Assembly (NCBI GenBank): GCA_003157315.1 | Contig: PMJE01000271.1 | Coordinates: 1 to 18,067 of the forward strand | Source of the DNA: Myxococcales bacterium | Lineage (GTDB): Bacteria > Myxococcota > Polyangia > Fen-1088 | Direction: 5' to 3' | DNA: 18,067 bases | Part shown: positions 1 to 8,188 of the stretch, piece after piece | How the letters are laid out: each line of letters begins with the position of its first letter | How positions within the stretch are numbered: position 1 is the first letter of the stretch | Notes under the pieces: model-generated | What the model saw: the letters and a program-made list of their open reading frames with translations, nothing else | The model's database searches: none | What the model was told of the DNA's origin: nothing | Program-made: the position numbers and the translations under genes

Positions 1-1494
1 AAGGGCTACGGCATGGGCGAGGCGGGCGAGGGCCAGAACATCACCCACCAGCAGAAGAAGATGGGCGAAGAAGCCTTGCGCGCCTTCCGCGATCGTTTCG
101 ACATTCCCATCAGCGACGAAGATATTGGCAAAGCACCCTTCTACCGGCCGCCCGACGACAGTCCCGAGATCCAATACCTGCGCGAACGGCGCCACGCCCT
201 GGGCGGCTATTTGCCCGCGCGCCGGCCGGAGGCCGTGCCGCTGGCGGTGCCTGCGCTGGAGGCCTTCGACTTCCTTTTGCAGGGCAGCGGCGAACGCGAA
301 TACTCCACCACCATGGCCTTCGTGCGCATGCTCGCCCGCCTGACCCGCGATCCGGTCATCGGCCGCCAGGTCGTGCCTATCGTACCTGACGAAGCTCGCA
401 CCTTCGGCATGGAAGGCCTGTTTCGCCAACTCGGCATCTACTCGTCGGTGGGGCAACTCTATGAGCCGGTCGATGCCGCGCAGCTCATGTCGTACCATGA
501 GGCCAAGGACGGCCAAATCCTGGAAGAAGGCATCAACGAAGCCGGGGCCATGTCGTCGTTCATCGCGGCGGGCACGGCCTACGCCAACCACGGAATCAAC
601 CTCGTTCCGTTCTACTGCTTTTACTCGATGTTCGGGCTCCAGCGCACGGGTGACTTCGCCTGGGCCGGCGCCGACATGCGCATGCGTGGCTTCCTCATGG
701 GCGGCACCTCGGGCCGCACCACCCTGGCGGGCGAGGGCCTGCAGCACCAGGATGGTCACAGCCATTTGCTAGCCGCGAACATTCCGACCTGCGTGGCCTA
801 CGATCCGACCTTCGCCTACGAGATGGCGGTCATCGTCCAGGATGGACTGCGCCGGATGTTCACCCAGCAAGAGGATGTTTTCTATTACATCACCATGATG
901 AACGAGAACTACCTTCACCCGGCCATGCCCGAGGGGGCGGCGCCCGGGATCTTGAAGGGCATGTACCTGCTGCGCGAAAGTCGCATCGGCGCCGACAAGC
1001 CGCGGGTTCAGCTTCTCGGCTCAGGCGCCATCTTGCGCGAGGTGCTGGCCGCGGCCGACCTGCTGGAAGCAGATTTCGGCGTGGCTGCCGACCTGTGGAG
1101 CGTCCCCAGCTTCACTGAGTTGCGCCGCGATGGTCTGGCGGCCGAGCGCTGGTCGCTGCTGCACCCTGAAGAGCCGCGCCGGCCGAGCTTTGTCGAGACT
1201 TGTTTGGCCAAGCGCAAAGGCCCGGTGGTGGCAGCCACCGACTATGTGCGCCTCTTTGCCGACCAGATCCGGCCCTTTGTGCCTCGGCGCTATGCCGTGC
1301 TGGGCACGGACGGCTTCGGCCGCAGCGATCGGCGCAGCCAACTGCGCCACTTTTTCGAGGTTGACCGACGTTTCATTGCACTGGCGGCGCTCAAGGCGCT
1401 GGCTGACGATGGTACTGTCCCCGCGGCGCAGGTCAGCGCAGCCATGCGCAAGCTCGACATTGATCCCGGCAAGCCAGATCCGACCCGCGTGTAA
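1..1494 (+). CDS. aceE: Pyruvate dehydrogenase E1 component, homodimeric type (3' part)
   Basis: This is the C-terminal part, about 497 residues, of the thiamine-diphosphate-dependent E1 subunit, which decarboxylates pyruvate and reductively acetylates the lipoyl group of E2 in the cytoplasm. The frame is open from base 1, so the gene starts upstream; the ATG at 13 is internal. Homodimeric E1 of this family is usually close to 890 residues. The first residues match the mobile active-site loop (GEGQNITHQ), including the histidine known to be important in Escherichia coli E1. Other signature stretches are PDEARTFGMEGLFRQLGIYS, EEGINE (the family's cofactor-contacting Glu, near fragment residue 176), GGTSGRTTLAGEGLQHQDGH and VLGTDGFGRSD near the C terminus. 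These are almost collinear with the E. coli protein. The aceF start lies 22 bp after the stop, so the two genes probably form an operon. The only oddity is truncation by the window edge. Confidence 0.97.
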   Translation, partial: KGYGMGEAGEGQNITHQQKKMGEEALRAFRDRFDIPISDEDIGKAPFYRPPDDSPEIQYLRERRHALGGYLPARRPEAVPLAVPALEAFDFLLQGSGEREYSTTMAFVRMLARLTRDPVIGRQVVPIVPDEARTFGMEGLFRQLGIYSSVGQLYEPVDAAQLMSYHEAKDGQILEEGINEAGAMSSFIAAGTAYANHGINLVPFYCFYSMFGLQRTGDFAWAGADMRMRGFLMGGTSGRTTLAGEGLQHQDGHSHLLAANIPTCVAYDPTFAYEMAVIVQDGLRRMFTQQEDVFYYITMMNENYLHPAMPEGAAPGILKGMYLLRESRIGADKPRVQLLGSGAILREVLAAADLLEADFGVAADLWSVPSFTELRRDGLAAERWSLLHPEEPRRPSFVETCLAKRKGPVVAATDYVRLFADQIRPFVPRRYAVLGTDGFGRSDRRSQLRHFFEVDRRFIALAALKALADDGTVPAAQVSAAMRKLDIDPGKPDPTRV

Positions 1495-1503
1495 TCCGAA
1501 GGC

Positions 1504-1509
1504 AAGGAG
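1504..1509 (+). promoter_or_regulatory. Ribosome binding site for aceF
   Basis: AAGGAG lies about 7 bases before the GTG at 1517. It decides the start of aceF, whose frame is otherwise open far into aceE. Confidence 0.75.
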
Positions 1510-1516
1510 AATAGAC

Positions 1517-2911
1517 GTGAGCAAGACGGTTGACCTGCTGGTCCCTGATATCGGCGATTTCCACGATGTTCCCGTGATTGAGGTTCTGGTTTTTCCAGGA
1601 GCTTCGATAAAGCGCGATGATCCGGTGGCAATTCTGGAGAGTGACAAGGCTTCCATGGACGTGCCATCGCCCCATGCGGGACGAATCGTGCAGGTGCTGG
1701 TCAAGGTGGGCGACAAGGTGTCGGCGGGCGCGCGGTTGGCAACCTTGGCGGTTGACGACGAGACGACCTCGATTCTTTCCAGCGATGCTGCGCCGGCGGC
1801 GCCATCGCCCAAGCCCGCCCCGGCGGGCCCATGGCAGCCCGAGACGCCGGTGCCGCGAGGGGATCCCCGTGGACCGGCGCCGCAACTGCTGCGCGCACAG
1901 GTACCGCTAGCCTCGGGGGTGATCATGGAGAATTTTTCCGCGAGCGAAAGCGCTCGTGCTGGCGTGCGGCCCTCTCCCACTGCGAGCATCCCGCTGGTGG
2001 TCGACGAAGAGAAGGCCCAGCACCACGCGGCCCCGGCGGTCCGGCGTCTGGCGCGCGAGTTGGGCGTGGTGCTTACCGAGCTTACGGGCACCGGCCGCAA
2101 CGGCCGCATTGTAGAAGAAGATCTGCGCAACTACATCAAGGCCGCGATGGCCCGGAAGCCGGCGGCGGGCGGGGGCAATCTGCCCGAGTTGCCGTCAGTG
2201 GACTTCTCCAAGTTTGGCCCCATCGAACTTCGGCCGCTCGGCCGCATCCGGCGGGCCACCGCGACCAGCGTGCAGCGCTCGTGGCGGCTGGTTCCGCATG
2301 TCACCCAGTACGACGAAGTCGACATCACCGAGCTGGAAGCGTTTCGCAAGGCAGAGACCGAGCAAGCCAAACAGCGCGGCGTGCGCCTGACTCTGCTCGC
2401 CTTCTTCATGAAAGCAACGGCGGCGGCGCTTAAGGATCATCCCAGCTTCAATGCCTCGCTCGACGCCACTGGCGAGAACTTGGTGTGCAAGCGCTACTAC
2501 CATCTCGGCATCGCGGTGGACACGCCTGAGGGGCTGGTGGTGCCCGTGGTACGCCAAGTGGACCGCAAGGGCATCTGGGAACTCGCCGGCGAACTCGGCA
2601 CGCTGAGCCAGCGCGCGCGCGAGCAGAAGCTGACCCCCGCCGACGTGCAGGGCGCCAGCTTCACCATCTCCAGTCTGGGCGGCATCGGCGGCACTGGATT
2701 TTCCCCCATCGTCAACGCGCCCGAGGTTGCCATCCTGGGCTTCTCGCGCGCCTCGCTGCGGCCGGTGTACCGCGATGGCCAGCTCGTCCCCCGACTCATC
2801 CTGCCTTTCTCGCTCTCCTACGATCATCGCGCCAACGACGGCGCGCAAGCGGCACGATTCACCGCCCACCTGCGTGAGCTGTTGGCGGACATTCGGGAAG
2901 TGCTGCTGTAG
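1517..2911 (+). CDS. aceF: Pyruvate dehydrogenase E2, dihydrolipoamide acetyltransferase
   Basis: This is the core acetyltransferase of the pyruvate dehydrogenase complex, which moves the acetyl group from lipoamide to CoA. The GTG at 1517 is the likely start because AAGGAG lies at 1504-1509 and the lipoyl domain begins at once (MSKTVDLLVPDIGDF). The product has 464 residues: one lipoyl domain (about 1-80) with the lipoylated Lys44 in ESDKASMD, an Ala/Pro-rich linker, a peripheral subunit-binding domain (about 168-208, APAVRRLARELG to GRIVEEDL), a second linker, and the catalytic domain (about 228-464) with the active-site DHRANDG motif (His437, Asp441). The E. coli protein has three lipoyl domains; a single one is common elsewhere. 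The open frame extends upstream into aceE, but that part is only a shadow of aceE. No lpd gene follows. Confidence 0.96.
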   Translation: MSKTVDLLVPDIGDFHDVPVIEVLVFPGASIKRDDPVAILESDKASMDVPSPHAGRIVQVLVKVGDKVSAGARLATLAVDDETTSILSSDAAPAAPSPKPAPAGPWQPETPVPRGDPRGPAPQLLRAQVPLASGVIMENFSASESARAGVRPSPTASIPLVVDEEKAQHHAAPAVRRLARELGVVLTELTGTGRNGRIVEEDLRNYIKAAMARKPAAGGGNLPELPSVDFSKFGPIELRPLGRIRRATATSVQRSWRLVPHVTQYDEVDITELEAFRKAETEQAKQRGVRLTLLAFFMKATAAALKDHPSFNASLDATGENLVCKRYYHLGIAVDTPEGLVVPVVRQVDRKGIWELAGELGTLSQRAREQKLTPADVQGASFTISSLGGIGGTGFSPIVNAPEVAILGFSRASLRPVYRDGQLVPRLILPFSLSYDHRANDGAQAARFTAHLRELLADIREVLL

Positions 2912-2930
2912 CAGAACAGGACCGGGCTCT

Positions 2931-3071
2931 GTGACTCACGAGCGAACCGGATCGGAAGCAAGCGCCCTATGCGTGACGATCGAGCCACTACAATCCTTGC
3001 TTGAGGTCGAGCGAGATTGGCGCGGCCTGGAGAGTCGCAGTGATCGCTCCTTCTTCATCTCATGGTCCTGG
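2931..3071 (+). pseudogene. 5' remnant of a FemAB/CelD-like (GNAT-fold) acetyltransferase gene
   Basis: Starting from a GTG 19 bp after aceF, the frame encodes about 47 residues that resemble the N terminus of BioF2/CelD-type acetyltransferases: an acidic helix with ERDWRGLESRSD followed by SFFISWSW. In this family such a segment normally leads into a fold of 300 residues or more. Here the resemblance stops after the Trp codon at 3069-3071. From about 3072 the same frame reads antisense through the end of the neighbouring - strand gene and stops at 3149. I read it as a gene cut by the rearrangement that brought in the polysaccharide locus. The GTG start has no clear Shine-Dalgarno sequence. 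The family assignment rests on a short pattern, so it is tentative. A small expressed peptide (2931-3149) is the alternative. Confidence 0.5.
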
Positions 3072-3884
3072 AAGTTCGAGCCAATCAGCATGCCAAAGCA
3101 GCCGGCAGGCGCGGTCGCAGGGTCCCTGACTGCCCAGAATCCCTCCTGAGCAATGCAGGCCGTCGAGTATGTAGATGGGGTGGGGTGGCTCTCGCCAACG
3201 GTCGTATTCGAACACCTGCGACAGTCGGCGCAGGATGCTCGCGCGCGTCCCTGCATGGCGAGCCATCTCCGGCATGAACATCAGCCCCTCGCGCTGACCG
3301 AGCCGATCGAGTCGGGTGAGGATCTGCTGCAAAGGCCGGACGCGCGCGAACCGCATGTCTGCGCCGGAAGCAACCGGTTCGCTTGGCGGTGGCTCGGCCG
3401 GATCGAGCCATTCATCCCGGTACATCATGGGACAGTTACGCCCACACCCACCAAGACCGTCGCTGGTGCAGTCGACACCGGCGAGCAGCACCGTGCGCGA
3501 GACGGGACGCAGCTTGCCCCGATCGTCGATTATGCGACGCACGTTGTTCATCACACGATAGACCTTGGAGCAGGTGGCCCACTGCGGAGAAGTGAACTCG
3601 AGGCCGCGCAGACGCGATCGCCCATCCAGTGCCTCCCGCAGCCGCGCCTGGTCGCGCACCCGCACCCAGGCACCTTGGGCGAATCGCGAGGGAGCGCCCA
3701 GCGGATCGTGAGGTGGTACGGATGGGGCGGAACGGAGCAAGCAATGAAAGCCGCTCTTGATGCCGAGACCTTGTCCCACCCGTCCGCTGATGCGCTCAAG
3801 CAGCGAATGCCTGCCGATGATGTTGAAGCGCTGGCAGCGGCCGGTCAGATACGGTATCGGGGGCAGGGTGGGGACAAAGAGCAT
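3060..3884 (-). CDS. Uncharacterised protein with two tandem cysteine-motif domains
   Basis: The product has 274 residues and no function I can assign. It carries two copies of a domain of about 90 residues, at about 71-160 and 176-269. Each copy runs: VRVR or ARVR, a helix with LD, GLxF, a basic stretch (VRRIIDD / LRRLSQVFEYD), a hydrophobic strand ending in G(V/L)xC, a CxxxC pair, and an aromatic-rich end closing on (E/D)WL. Copy 1 has Cys105, Cys139, Cys147 and Cys151. Copy 2 has Cys245, Cys256 and Cys260 but Ala-Gly where copy 1 has Cys105. I recall single-domain relatives as hypothetical proteins near glycosyltransferase genes. The cysteines could bind a metal or cluster, which is inference. 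The ATG lies 3 bp after the stop of the acetyltransferase gene with no clear ribosome site, suggesting translational coupling. The last residues and the stop overlap the gene remnant at 2931-3071. Confidence 0.8.
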   Translation of the reverse strand: MLFVPTLPPIPYLTGRCQRFNIIGRHSLLERISGRVGQGLGIKSGFHCLLRSAPSVPPHDPLGAPSRFAQGAWVRVRDQARLREALDGRSRLRGLEFTSPQWATCSKVYRVMNNVRRIIDDRGKLRPVSRTVLLAGVDCTSDGLGGCGRNCPMMYRDEWLDPAEPPPSEPVASGADMRFARVRPLQQILTRLDRLGQREGLMFMPEMARHAGTRASILRRLSQVFEYDRWREPPHPIYILDGLHCSGGILGSQGPCDRACRLLWHADWLELPGP

Positions 3885-3887
3885 GCG

Positions 3888-5033
3888 CTAGGTCGGGTTT
3901 GGCTTGAGGTCGGAAGGAGATTTCGTCTGCCGCATCGTTGTCAGAGATTCTTGCGAAAAATGCGATCCCCGCGCCTTGCGCCAGACGAATCTGGCACAAC
4001 CGCGCAGCGACGGTCTGTGCACTACTGCCCAGACATGCTCCCGCACGCGGTTCGTCCACTTGAGCTTCCATTCGCTGGCGGCTCCCAGGAAGTCGAAGAC
4101 TTCGAGCCCGCGGCTTTCCGCGTCCGTGGCTGTCTCGGCCACCATGAGATGCCCGGGGCTGAGGGCGGCAAAAGCGGGATCAAAGCCGATCTTGGCGGCG
4201 TACAAAGTGTGGCCGTCTTCGAAAGTGAAAAGGCAAGCGATGCGCTGCCCGGCGACTGTGACGAAGTTCAGGCTCATGCTTCCACGCGGGCCGAACACGT
4301 CCAACAGTCCACGATAGAAATGCGCCAGTCGTGTATCGCTGCTGATGCTCGTGCCGGCTTCACCCTTCCAGGCCATGGCTTCGATGGCCAAGGCGTCGGC
4401 GAAGTCCGCCGTTGAGGGGGAGGCGAGGCGCTCGAAACAGAGATCTCCGGCCTTGCGCATGCAGCGACGGACATTAGTGCGGAACTTCGAGTCGAGCTGC
4501 GCTTCGAATCCAGGAAGTGGAAAATACGGCACGCCCTGGCTCGGGCTAGTCTTGACTAGACAGCCCCAGCTACTGGCAAGCATGGGCAACTCAGTGGCCA
4601 GCGCGGAGGCAGCCGGAATGTGGCCAAGCACAAGACGATCCCAGCGGGCATCCGCTCGCAATGCCTCCCAGATCGCCGAGAGCGCACCCGAGTCTCCCCA
4701 GAAATCAAAGTGGGGACAGTGTTCACTGCGCAGCGGGTGCAGGTCGCGACCTTGCAGCGTCAGCGGCAGCACGCCCGCCACCTGCCCAGCCCGAACTGCG
4801 ACGGCGAGGTAGGCCTCGCCTGCTGGTTCGGCGATGGGGCGGCTGAGATCGAAGAACTCAGGCTGGAGAAATGGCGGGGCGTCGGCACAGAGGCGCCGCC
4901 ATTCGTCCCAGAGGTCACCGCAGTCACGCGCACCATGCGCAAATGGCACCCAGTACGGTTTCTGCGATGCCGTGGCACATTCGCCGGTATTCCAGCTACC
5001 GGGGCGTGAGCCAATGGGTGCCGCGCCAGTCAT
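3888..5033 (-). CDS. CelD/BcsL-type (BioF2-like) GNAT acetyltransferase
   Basis: This is a 381-residue soluble protein of the family known from cellulose and exopolysaccharide loci and thought to acyl-modify sugars or polymer precursors. What is visible is an N-terminal GNAT-like half (about 27-165; LWDEWRRLC, PPFLQPEFFD), the basic linker motif SKFRTNVRRCMRKAG (about 182-196), and a second GNAT-like half (about 210-330). The second half ends with a glycine-containing acyl-CoA-region segment (PGHLMVAETATDAESRGLEV) and FDFLGAASEWKLKW, which is typical of the family. The ATG at 5033 has GAGGA only 2 bases upstream, which is short spacing. No better in-frame start is near the conserved region. 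It is the first gene of a two-gene - strand unit, divergent from the sugar transferase at 5179. Its substrate is unknown; acetylation of the locus's own polysaccharide is an inference from position. Confidence 0.85.
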   Translation of the reverse strand: MTGAAPIGSRPGSWNTGECATASQKPYWVPFAHGARDCGDLWDEWRRLCADAPPFLQPEFFDLSRPIAEPAGEAYLAVAVRAGQVAGVLPLTLQGRDLHPLRSEHCPHFDFWGDSGALSAIWEALRADARWDRLVLGHIPAASALATELPMLASSWGCLVKTSPSQGVPYFPLPGFEAQLDSKFRTNVRRCMRKAGDLCFERLASPSTADFADALAIEAMAWKGEAGTSISSDTRLAHFYRGLLDVFGPRGSMSLNFVTVAGQRIACLFTFEDGHTLYAAKIGFDPAFAALSPGHLMVAETATDAESRGLEVFDFLGAASEWKLKWTNRVREHVWAVVHRPSLRGCARFVWRKARGSHFSQESLTTMRQTKSPSDLKPNPT

Positions 5034-5178
5034 GTTCCTCTACTACCTGCCACGAGCGAGAGAACAATTGCCACGCCAAACCTGACCCTGCAAGGGGTTC
5101 TTTCCGCCGTCGCAGGTAACGGGACGGCGGCCACGCCATCATACATTGCAGGATCAGCAGAAAACCTTGGAGCGTTAG
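5034..5178. promoter_or_regulatory. Divergent intergenic region, probable two-way promoter zone
   Basis: These 145 bp lie between the divergent starts of the acetyltransferase and sugar transferase genes and form the largest non-coding gap in the window. The region must hold promoters for one or both units unless they are read through from outside. I see no convincing -35/-10 pair. The segment around 5139-5147 (TCATACATT) is the only AT-richer -10-like stretch for the + strand. An 8-bp perfect inverted repeat sits at 5104-5130. Confidence 0.45.
5104..5130. repeat. Perfect 8-bp inverted repeat in the divergent promoter region
   Basis: CCGCCGTC (5104-5111) and GACGGCGG (5123-5130) are exact inverted copies around an 11-base spacer. 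The placement about 50-75 bp before the sugar transferase start fits an operator or a hairpin in the leader. There is no T-run, so a factor-independent terminator is unlikely. Confidence 0.5.
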
Positions 5179-5922
5179 ATGACACGCTGGGTGAAAAGAA
5201 CGAAGCGCACTCTCGACGTGGTCATTGCGACGGTAGGGTTGCTGCTGACGGTTCCTCTCTATCCTTTGATCGCGCTAGCCATCTACATACAATCGCCCGG
5301 GCCCATATTTTTTCGTCAGCGGAGGGCCGGCGAGTTGCTGGGTCCGGTCACTGGTGAGCGCGGGCGCTTCCGCTTTCGCGAATTTCACATGCTGAAGTTC
5401 CGCACCATGCGGCCCGATGCCGAGGCGCACAGCGGGCCAGTGGTGGCGGAAGAGAATGATCCGCGCATCACCTCGGTCGGCCGCATCTTGCGCAAGACCC
5501 GCCTCGATGAGTTGCCGCAATTCTGGAACGTGTTGTGGGGAGACATGAGTATCATCGGTCCGCGCCCCGAGCGGCCGGAGCTGATGGCCGATCTGGCCAT
5601 GGCAATCCCGTTCTTCGAAGAACGCATGCGCGCGCTCAAGCCCGGCATCACGGGGTTGGCGCAGGTTTCTTTGGGCTATGCGGGCCGTCCGCCCGAGGGA
5701 AGCGCGCTGGCCGAGATGGCGCGTGCCCTGACCAATCCCTTCAAGATCGATGGCACCGAAGGCGCCTTGGCCGATGACATGCGCATGAAGTTGCTTTGCG
5801 ACCTTGCCTATAGCTTGGCTGCCGAGAAATTCACCGCGTTTGCGCGCCTGGAAACTGAGATTCTTCTGCGCACGCCGTGGGTCATGGTGATGGGCTTGCA
5901 CCGCAAGGGACTGGGGCGATGA
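5179..5922 (+). CDS. Polyprenyl-phosphate sugar-1-phosphate transferase (initiating enzyme)
   Basis: A 247-residue bacterial sugar transferase of the monotopic phosphoglycosyl transferase family (WcaJ/PglC catalytic domain). Such enzymes start repeat-unit synthesis by moving a sugar 1-phosphate from a nucleotide sugar to undecaprenyl phosphate at the inner membrane. Visible marks are the N-terminal hydrophobic re-entrant helix (about 12-37) followed by QSPGPIFF, then KFRTM (73-77), the catalytic Asp-Glu pair in [20 protein letters not shown] (Asp110, Glu111), and PGITGLAQV. The multi-helix N terminus of WcaJ is absent, so this is the short form. The segment after GITGLAQV is longer than the short PglC form. 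GGAG lies 7 bases before the ATG. The stop overlaps the next start (ATGA), so it heads a three-gene translationally coupled unit. The sugar specificity cannot be read from the sequence. Confidence 0.93.
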   Translation: MTRWVKRTKRTLDVVIATVGLLLTVPLYPLIALAIYIQSPGPIFFRQRRAGELLGPVTGERGRFRFREFHMLKFRTMRPDAEAHSGPVVAEENDPRITSVGRILRKTRLDELPQFWNVLWGDMSIIGPRPERPELMADLAMAIPFFEERMRALKPGITGLAQVSLGYAGRPPEGSALAEMARALTNPFKIDGTEGALADDMRMKLLCDLAYSLAAEKFTAFARLETEILLRTPWVMVMGLHRKGLGR

Positions 5923-7037
5923 GCGGGTCGGCACTGCTGGCAGCGGCAGCCCTGGCAGTGCTGGTCTACACCTATGCCGGCTACCCGGCTCTGCTCGCGC
6001 TGCTCAGGCGGGCGCATCCGCTGCACGCGCGCCACGATCCACTCTGGACGCCCACGGTGACGGCTTGCGTGGCCGCGTACAACGCCGAGGCGAGCATGGA
6101 AAGCAAGCTGGCCAGCCTGACGGCGCTCGACTACCCGGCCGCCAAACTGGACATCTTGGTCTATTCCGACGGCTCCACCGATCGCACCGACGCGGTCGTC
6201 GCTGCCTGGTCGGCGCGCGATGCGCGCGTGCAGCTCATGCGCGACGATCTGCGCCAGGGCAAGCCCACCGCGCTCAATCGCATGGCCGAGCGAGCTTCAG
6301 GCGAAGTACTGCTGCTCACCGACGCTCGCCAGCCAGTGGAACCGACGGCCCTGCGAGCCATGCTGGCCCTGCTTGCTGATCCATCAGTGGGTTGCGTGAC
6401 TGGCAATCTGCGCCTGGAAGGCCAGGCGGGCAGCGGCGTCTATTGGCGCTACGAGAACTGGATCCGGCGCTGTGAGGCGCGCTTCCGCAGCGTTGTGGGC
6501 ATGACGGGCCCACTCTCGGCCATCCGGCGCGCTGACCTTGCCCCCCTGCCCAGCAACTTGATTCTCGACGACATGTGGATTCCCATGCGCTTGCGCCTGC
6601 AAGGCCGTCGCGTGCTTTTCTGCGAGGAGGCGTTAGCCTATGACCGGGCCTTTGCTGACGGGCGCGAGTTTGCTCGCAAGGTGCGCACCCTGGCAGGAAA
6701 CTACCAAATCTTCGCCCTCATGCCGGCTTTGCTCGTGCCCTTTGTAAATCCTTCGTGGTTCGAAACCTGGTCGCACAAGATCATGCGTCTTCTTTGCCCC
6801 TGGGCTCTGGCTGTGCTGTTGCTCTCCTGTGCCCTAGGCGTGTCGCGCGTCGGGGTGGGGCAGGCGCCTCTGCTGGCCGCTCTGCTCGCCGGGCAAGTGC
6901 TCTTCTACGCGGGCGCGCTGGCAGGTTCACGGATGGGCCGAGTCGGGACCGTGGCGCGGACCTTCGTGGTGCTCAACGCCGCGGCCGTGGTGGGCTTGTG
7001 GCGTTTCTTGGCAGGAGCGCAGAAGGTAACCTGGTGA
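5919..7037 (+). CDS. Membrane-anchored family 2 glycosyltransferase
   Basis: The product has 372 residues. A hydrophobic N-terminal segment (about 4-30, with YTYAGYP) leads into a GT-A domain with VAAYNAE, YSDGSTDRTD (Asp84), a TDARQ motif (Asp135), a WRYENWIRRCE stretch, the acidic pair in LILDDMWIPMRL (Asp217, Asp218), and RKVRTLAGNYQ (about 254-264). Hydrophobic segments at about 293-310, 318-336 and 345-362 anchor the C terminus. This combination is typical of GT2 enzymes that work at the cytoplasmic face of the inner membrane in exopolysaccharide loci. The ATG at 5919 overlaps the previous stop; AAGGGA lies about 9 bases upstream. An in-frame upstream ATG at 5877 lies inside the preceding gene and is rejected. 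Donor and acceptor are unknown. Confidence 0.92.
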   Translation: MSGSALLAAAALAVLVYTYAGYPALLALLRRAHPLHARHDPLWTPTVTACVAAYNAEASMESKLASLTALDYPAAKLDILVYSDGSTDRTDAVVAAWSARDARVQLMRDDLRQGKPTALNRMAERASGEVLLLTDARQPVEPTALRAMLALLADPSVGCVTGNLRLEGQAGSGVYWRYENWIRRCEARFRSVVGMTGPLSAIRRADLAPLPSNLILDDMWIPMRLRLQGRRVLFCEEALAYDRAFADGREFARKVRTLAGNYQIFALMPALLVPFVNPSWFETWSHKIMRLLCPWALAVLLLSCALGVSRVGVGQAPLLAALLAGQVLFYAGALAGSRMGRVGTVARTFVVLNAAAVVGLWRFLAGAQKVTW

Positions 7038-8188
7038 TGGATGCGCGCGAGCTGCCGCTGGTCATCGCACATGTGCTGCCCTCGTTTGGGCTGGGTGGGC
7101 AAGAGCGGGTGGCCCTGTGCCTGGCCGCAGAGCAACGGATGAACGGTCATCGCGTCGTTGCGGTCTCGCTGGCCGCGCCGCCGATTGGGCCCCTGGCCGA
7201 CGAGTTCCGCAAGATCAGCGTCGAGCCGTTGACCGTGCCCAAACGAGACCGAGGTCTTGATTTCAGTTTGCCCGGCCGCCTGGCTGGGGAGTTTCGTTGT
7301 AATAGCGTGACCGTGGTACACGCACACAACCCGCAGGCCCTGATCTACGCTGCGCTTGCCGGCAAAGCCGCAGGCGCCACGGTGGTCTACACCTGTCACG
7401 GCCAGAATTCTCTAGCCCCGGGCCGACTGTGGCTGACCCGCTTGGCTTCGTTGGCAGTGGACGCCTATGTCGGGGTTTCTCCGCGCATCGCCGCGCGAGC
7501 CCGCTGTCATCACGAGTGTGCCGAGGCCAAGTTGGCAGTCATTGAAAACGGTGTTGACTTGTCCGCTTTTCGATCAGATGCAGGCGCTCGCCACCAGGTA
7601 CGTGCTGAATTGGGGTTGCCCGAGTCGGCATGGGTGGTGGGCACAGTGGGGCGATTGGTGGCGGACAAGCATCCCGAACTGCTGCTGCGTGCCGCCCTGC
7701 CTCTGCTCGGCCCGGGCGCGCGCCTACTCTTCGTGGGTGACGGGCCCTTGGCCCCAGCTCTGCAGGCCATCGCTGCCCAGCATCCGGCTGGCCGCTATGT
7801 CAGTTTCTTGGGTGTCCGACACGACGTACCACACGTGCTGACGGCATTCGACGTGTTTGCGCTATCCTCGCGCACCGAAGGACTTCCGCTGGCTCTCTTG
7901 GAGGCTATGGCGGCGGGACTACCGATTGTCGCCACGGCGGTCGGCGGTGTGCCCGACGTGGTACGGGACGGTTTCAGCGCGCGACTGGTTCCCAGTGCCG
8001 ACGAGGCGGCGCTGCGCGCAGCGCTTGAGCAACTTCGCGACGACCCGCTTGTGGCGGCTGCGATGGGTCGCCACGCGCAACAAGAGAGCCGGCGCTTTTC
8101 CGCCGCCACCATGACCAGCCGCTACCTGGATCTCTACCACCGCTGTCGCGCGGAATCGCTTGCTCAGAAACCCTTGACCCTGGTGTAA
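7037..8188 (+). CDS. Family 4 glycosyltransferase
   Basis: A 383-residue GT-B enzyme that would add a sugar to the lipid-linked repeat unit in the cytoplasm. Key segments are the N-terminal loop FGLGGQERVAL (about 17-27), VVHAHNPQA, VIENGVDLSAF (168-178), the C-domain strand VGTVGRLVADKHPELLLRA, LLFVGDGPL, and the EX7E motif EGLPLALLE (Glu281, Glu289), followed by AVGGVPDVV. Length and order match the family. The ATG at 7037 shares one base with the previous stop (TGATG); a GTG at 7034 is possible. The 3' end overlaps the convergent ligase-like gene by 25 bp, so no terminator separates them. Confidence 0.93.
   Translation: MDARELPLVIAHVLPSFGLGGQERVALCLAAEQRMNGHRVVAVSLAAPPIGPLADEFRKISVEPLTVPKRDRGLDFSLPGRLAGEFRCNSVTVVHAHNPQALIYAALAGKAAGATVVYTCHGQNSLAPGRLWLTRLASLAVDAYVGVSPRIAARARCHHECAEAKLAVIENGVDLSAFRSDAGARHQVRAELGLPESAWVVGTVGRLVADKHPELLLRAALPLLGPGARLLFVGDGPLAPALQAIAAQHPAGRYVSFLGVRHDVPHVLTAFDVFALSSRTEGLPLALLEAMAAGLPIVATAVGGVPDVVRDGFSARLVPSADEAALRAALEQLRDDPLVAAAMGRHAQQESRRFSAATMTSRYLDLYHRCRAESLAQKPLTLV

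Noticed and set aside
2912..2930. Terminator after aceF
   Set aside because: I see no stable hairpin followed by T residues in this short stretch.
3425..3480. Radical-SAM-like reading of the cysteines in the tandem-domain protein
   Set aside because: The spacing is CxxxC followed by no third Cys at the right distance, and no glycine-rich SAM motif is present.
3153..4415. 420-codon + strand frame opposite the - strand pair
   Set aside because: It crosses two genes with recognisable protein patterns on the other strand, and its own translation has no domain-like pattern.
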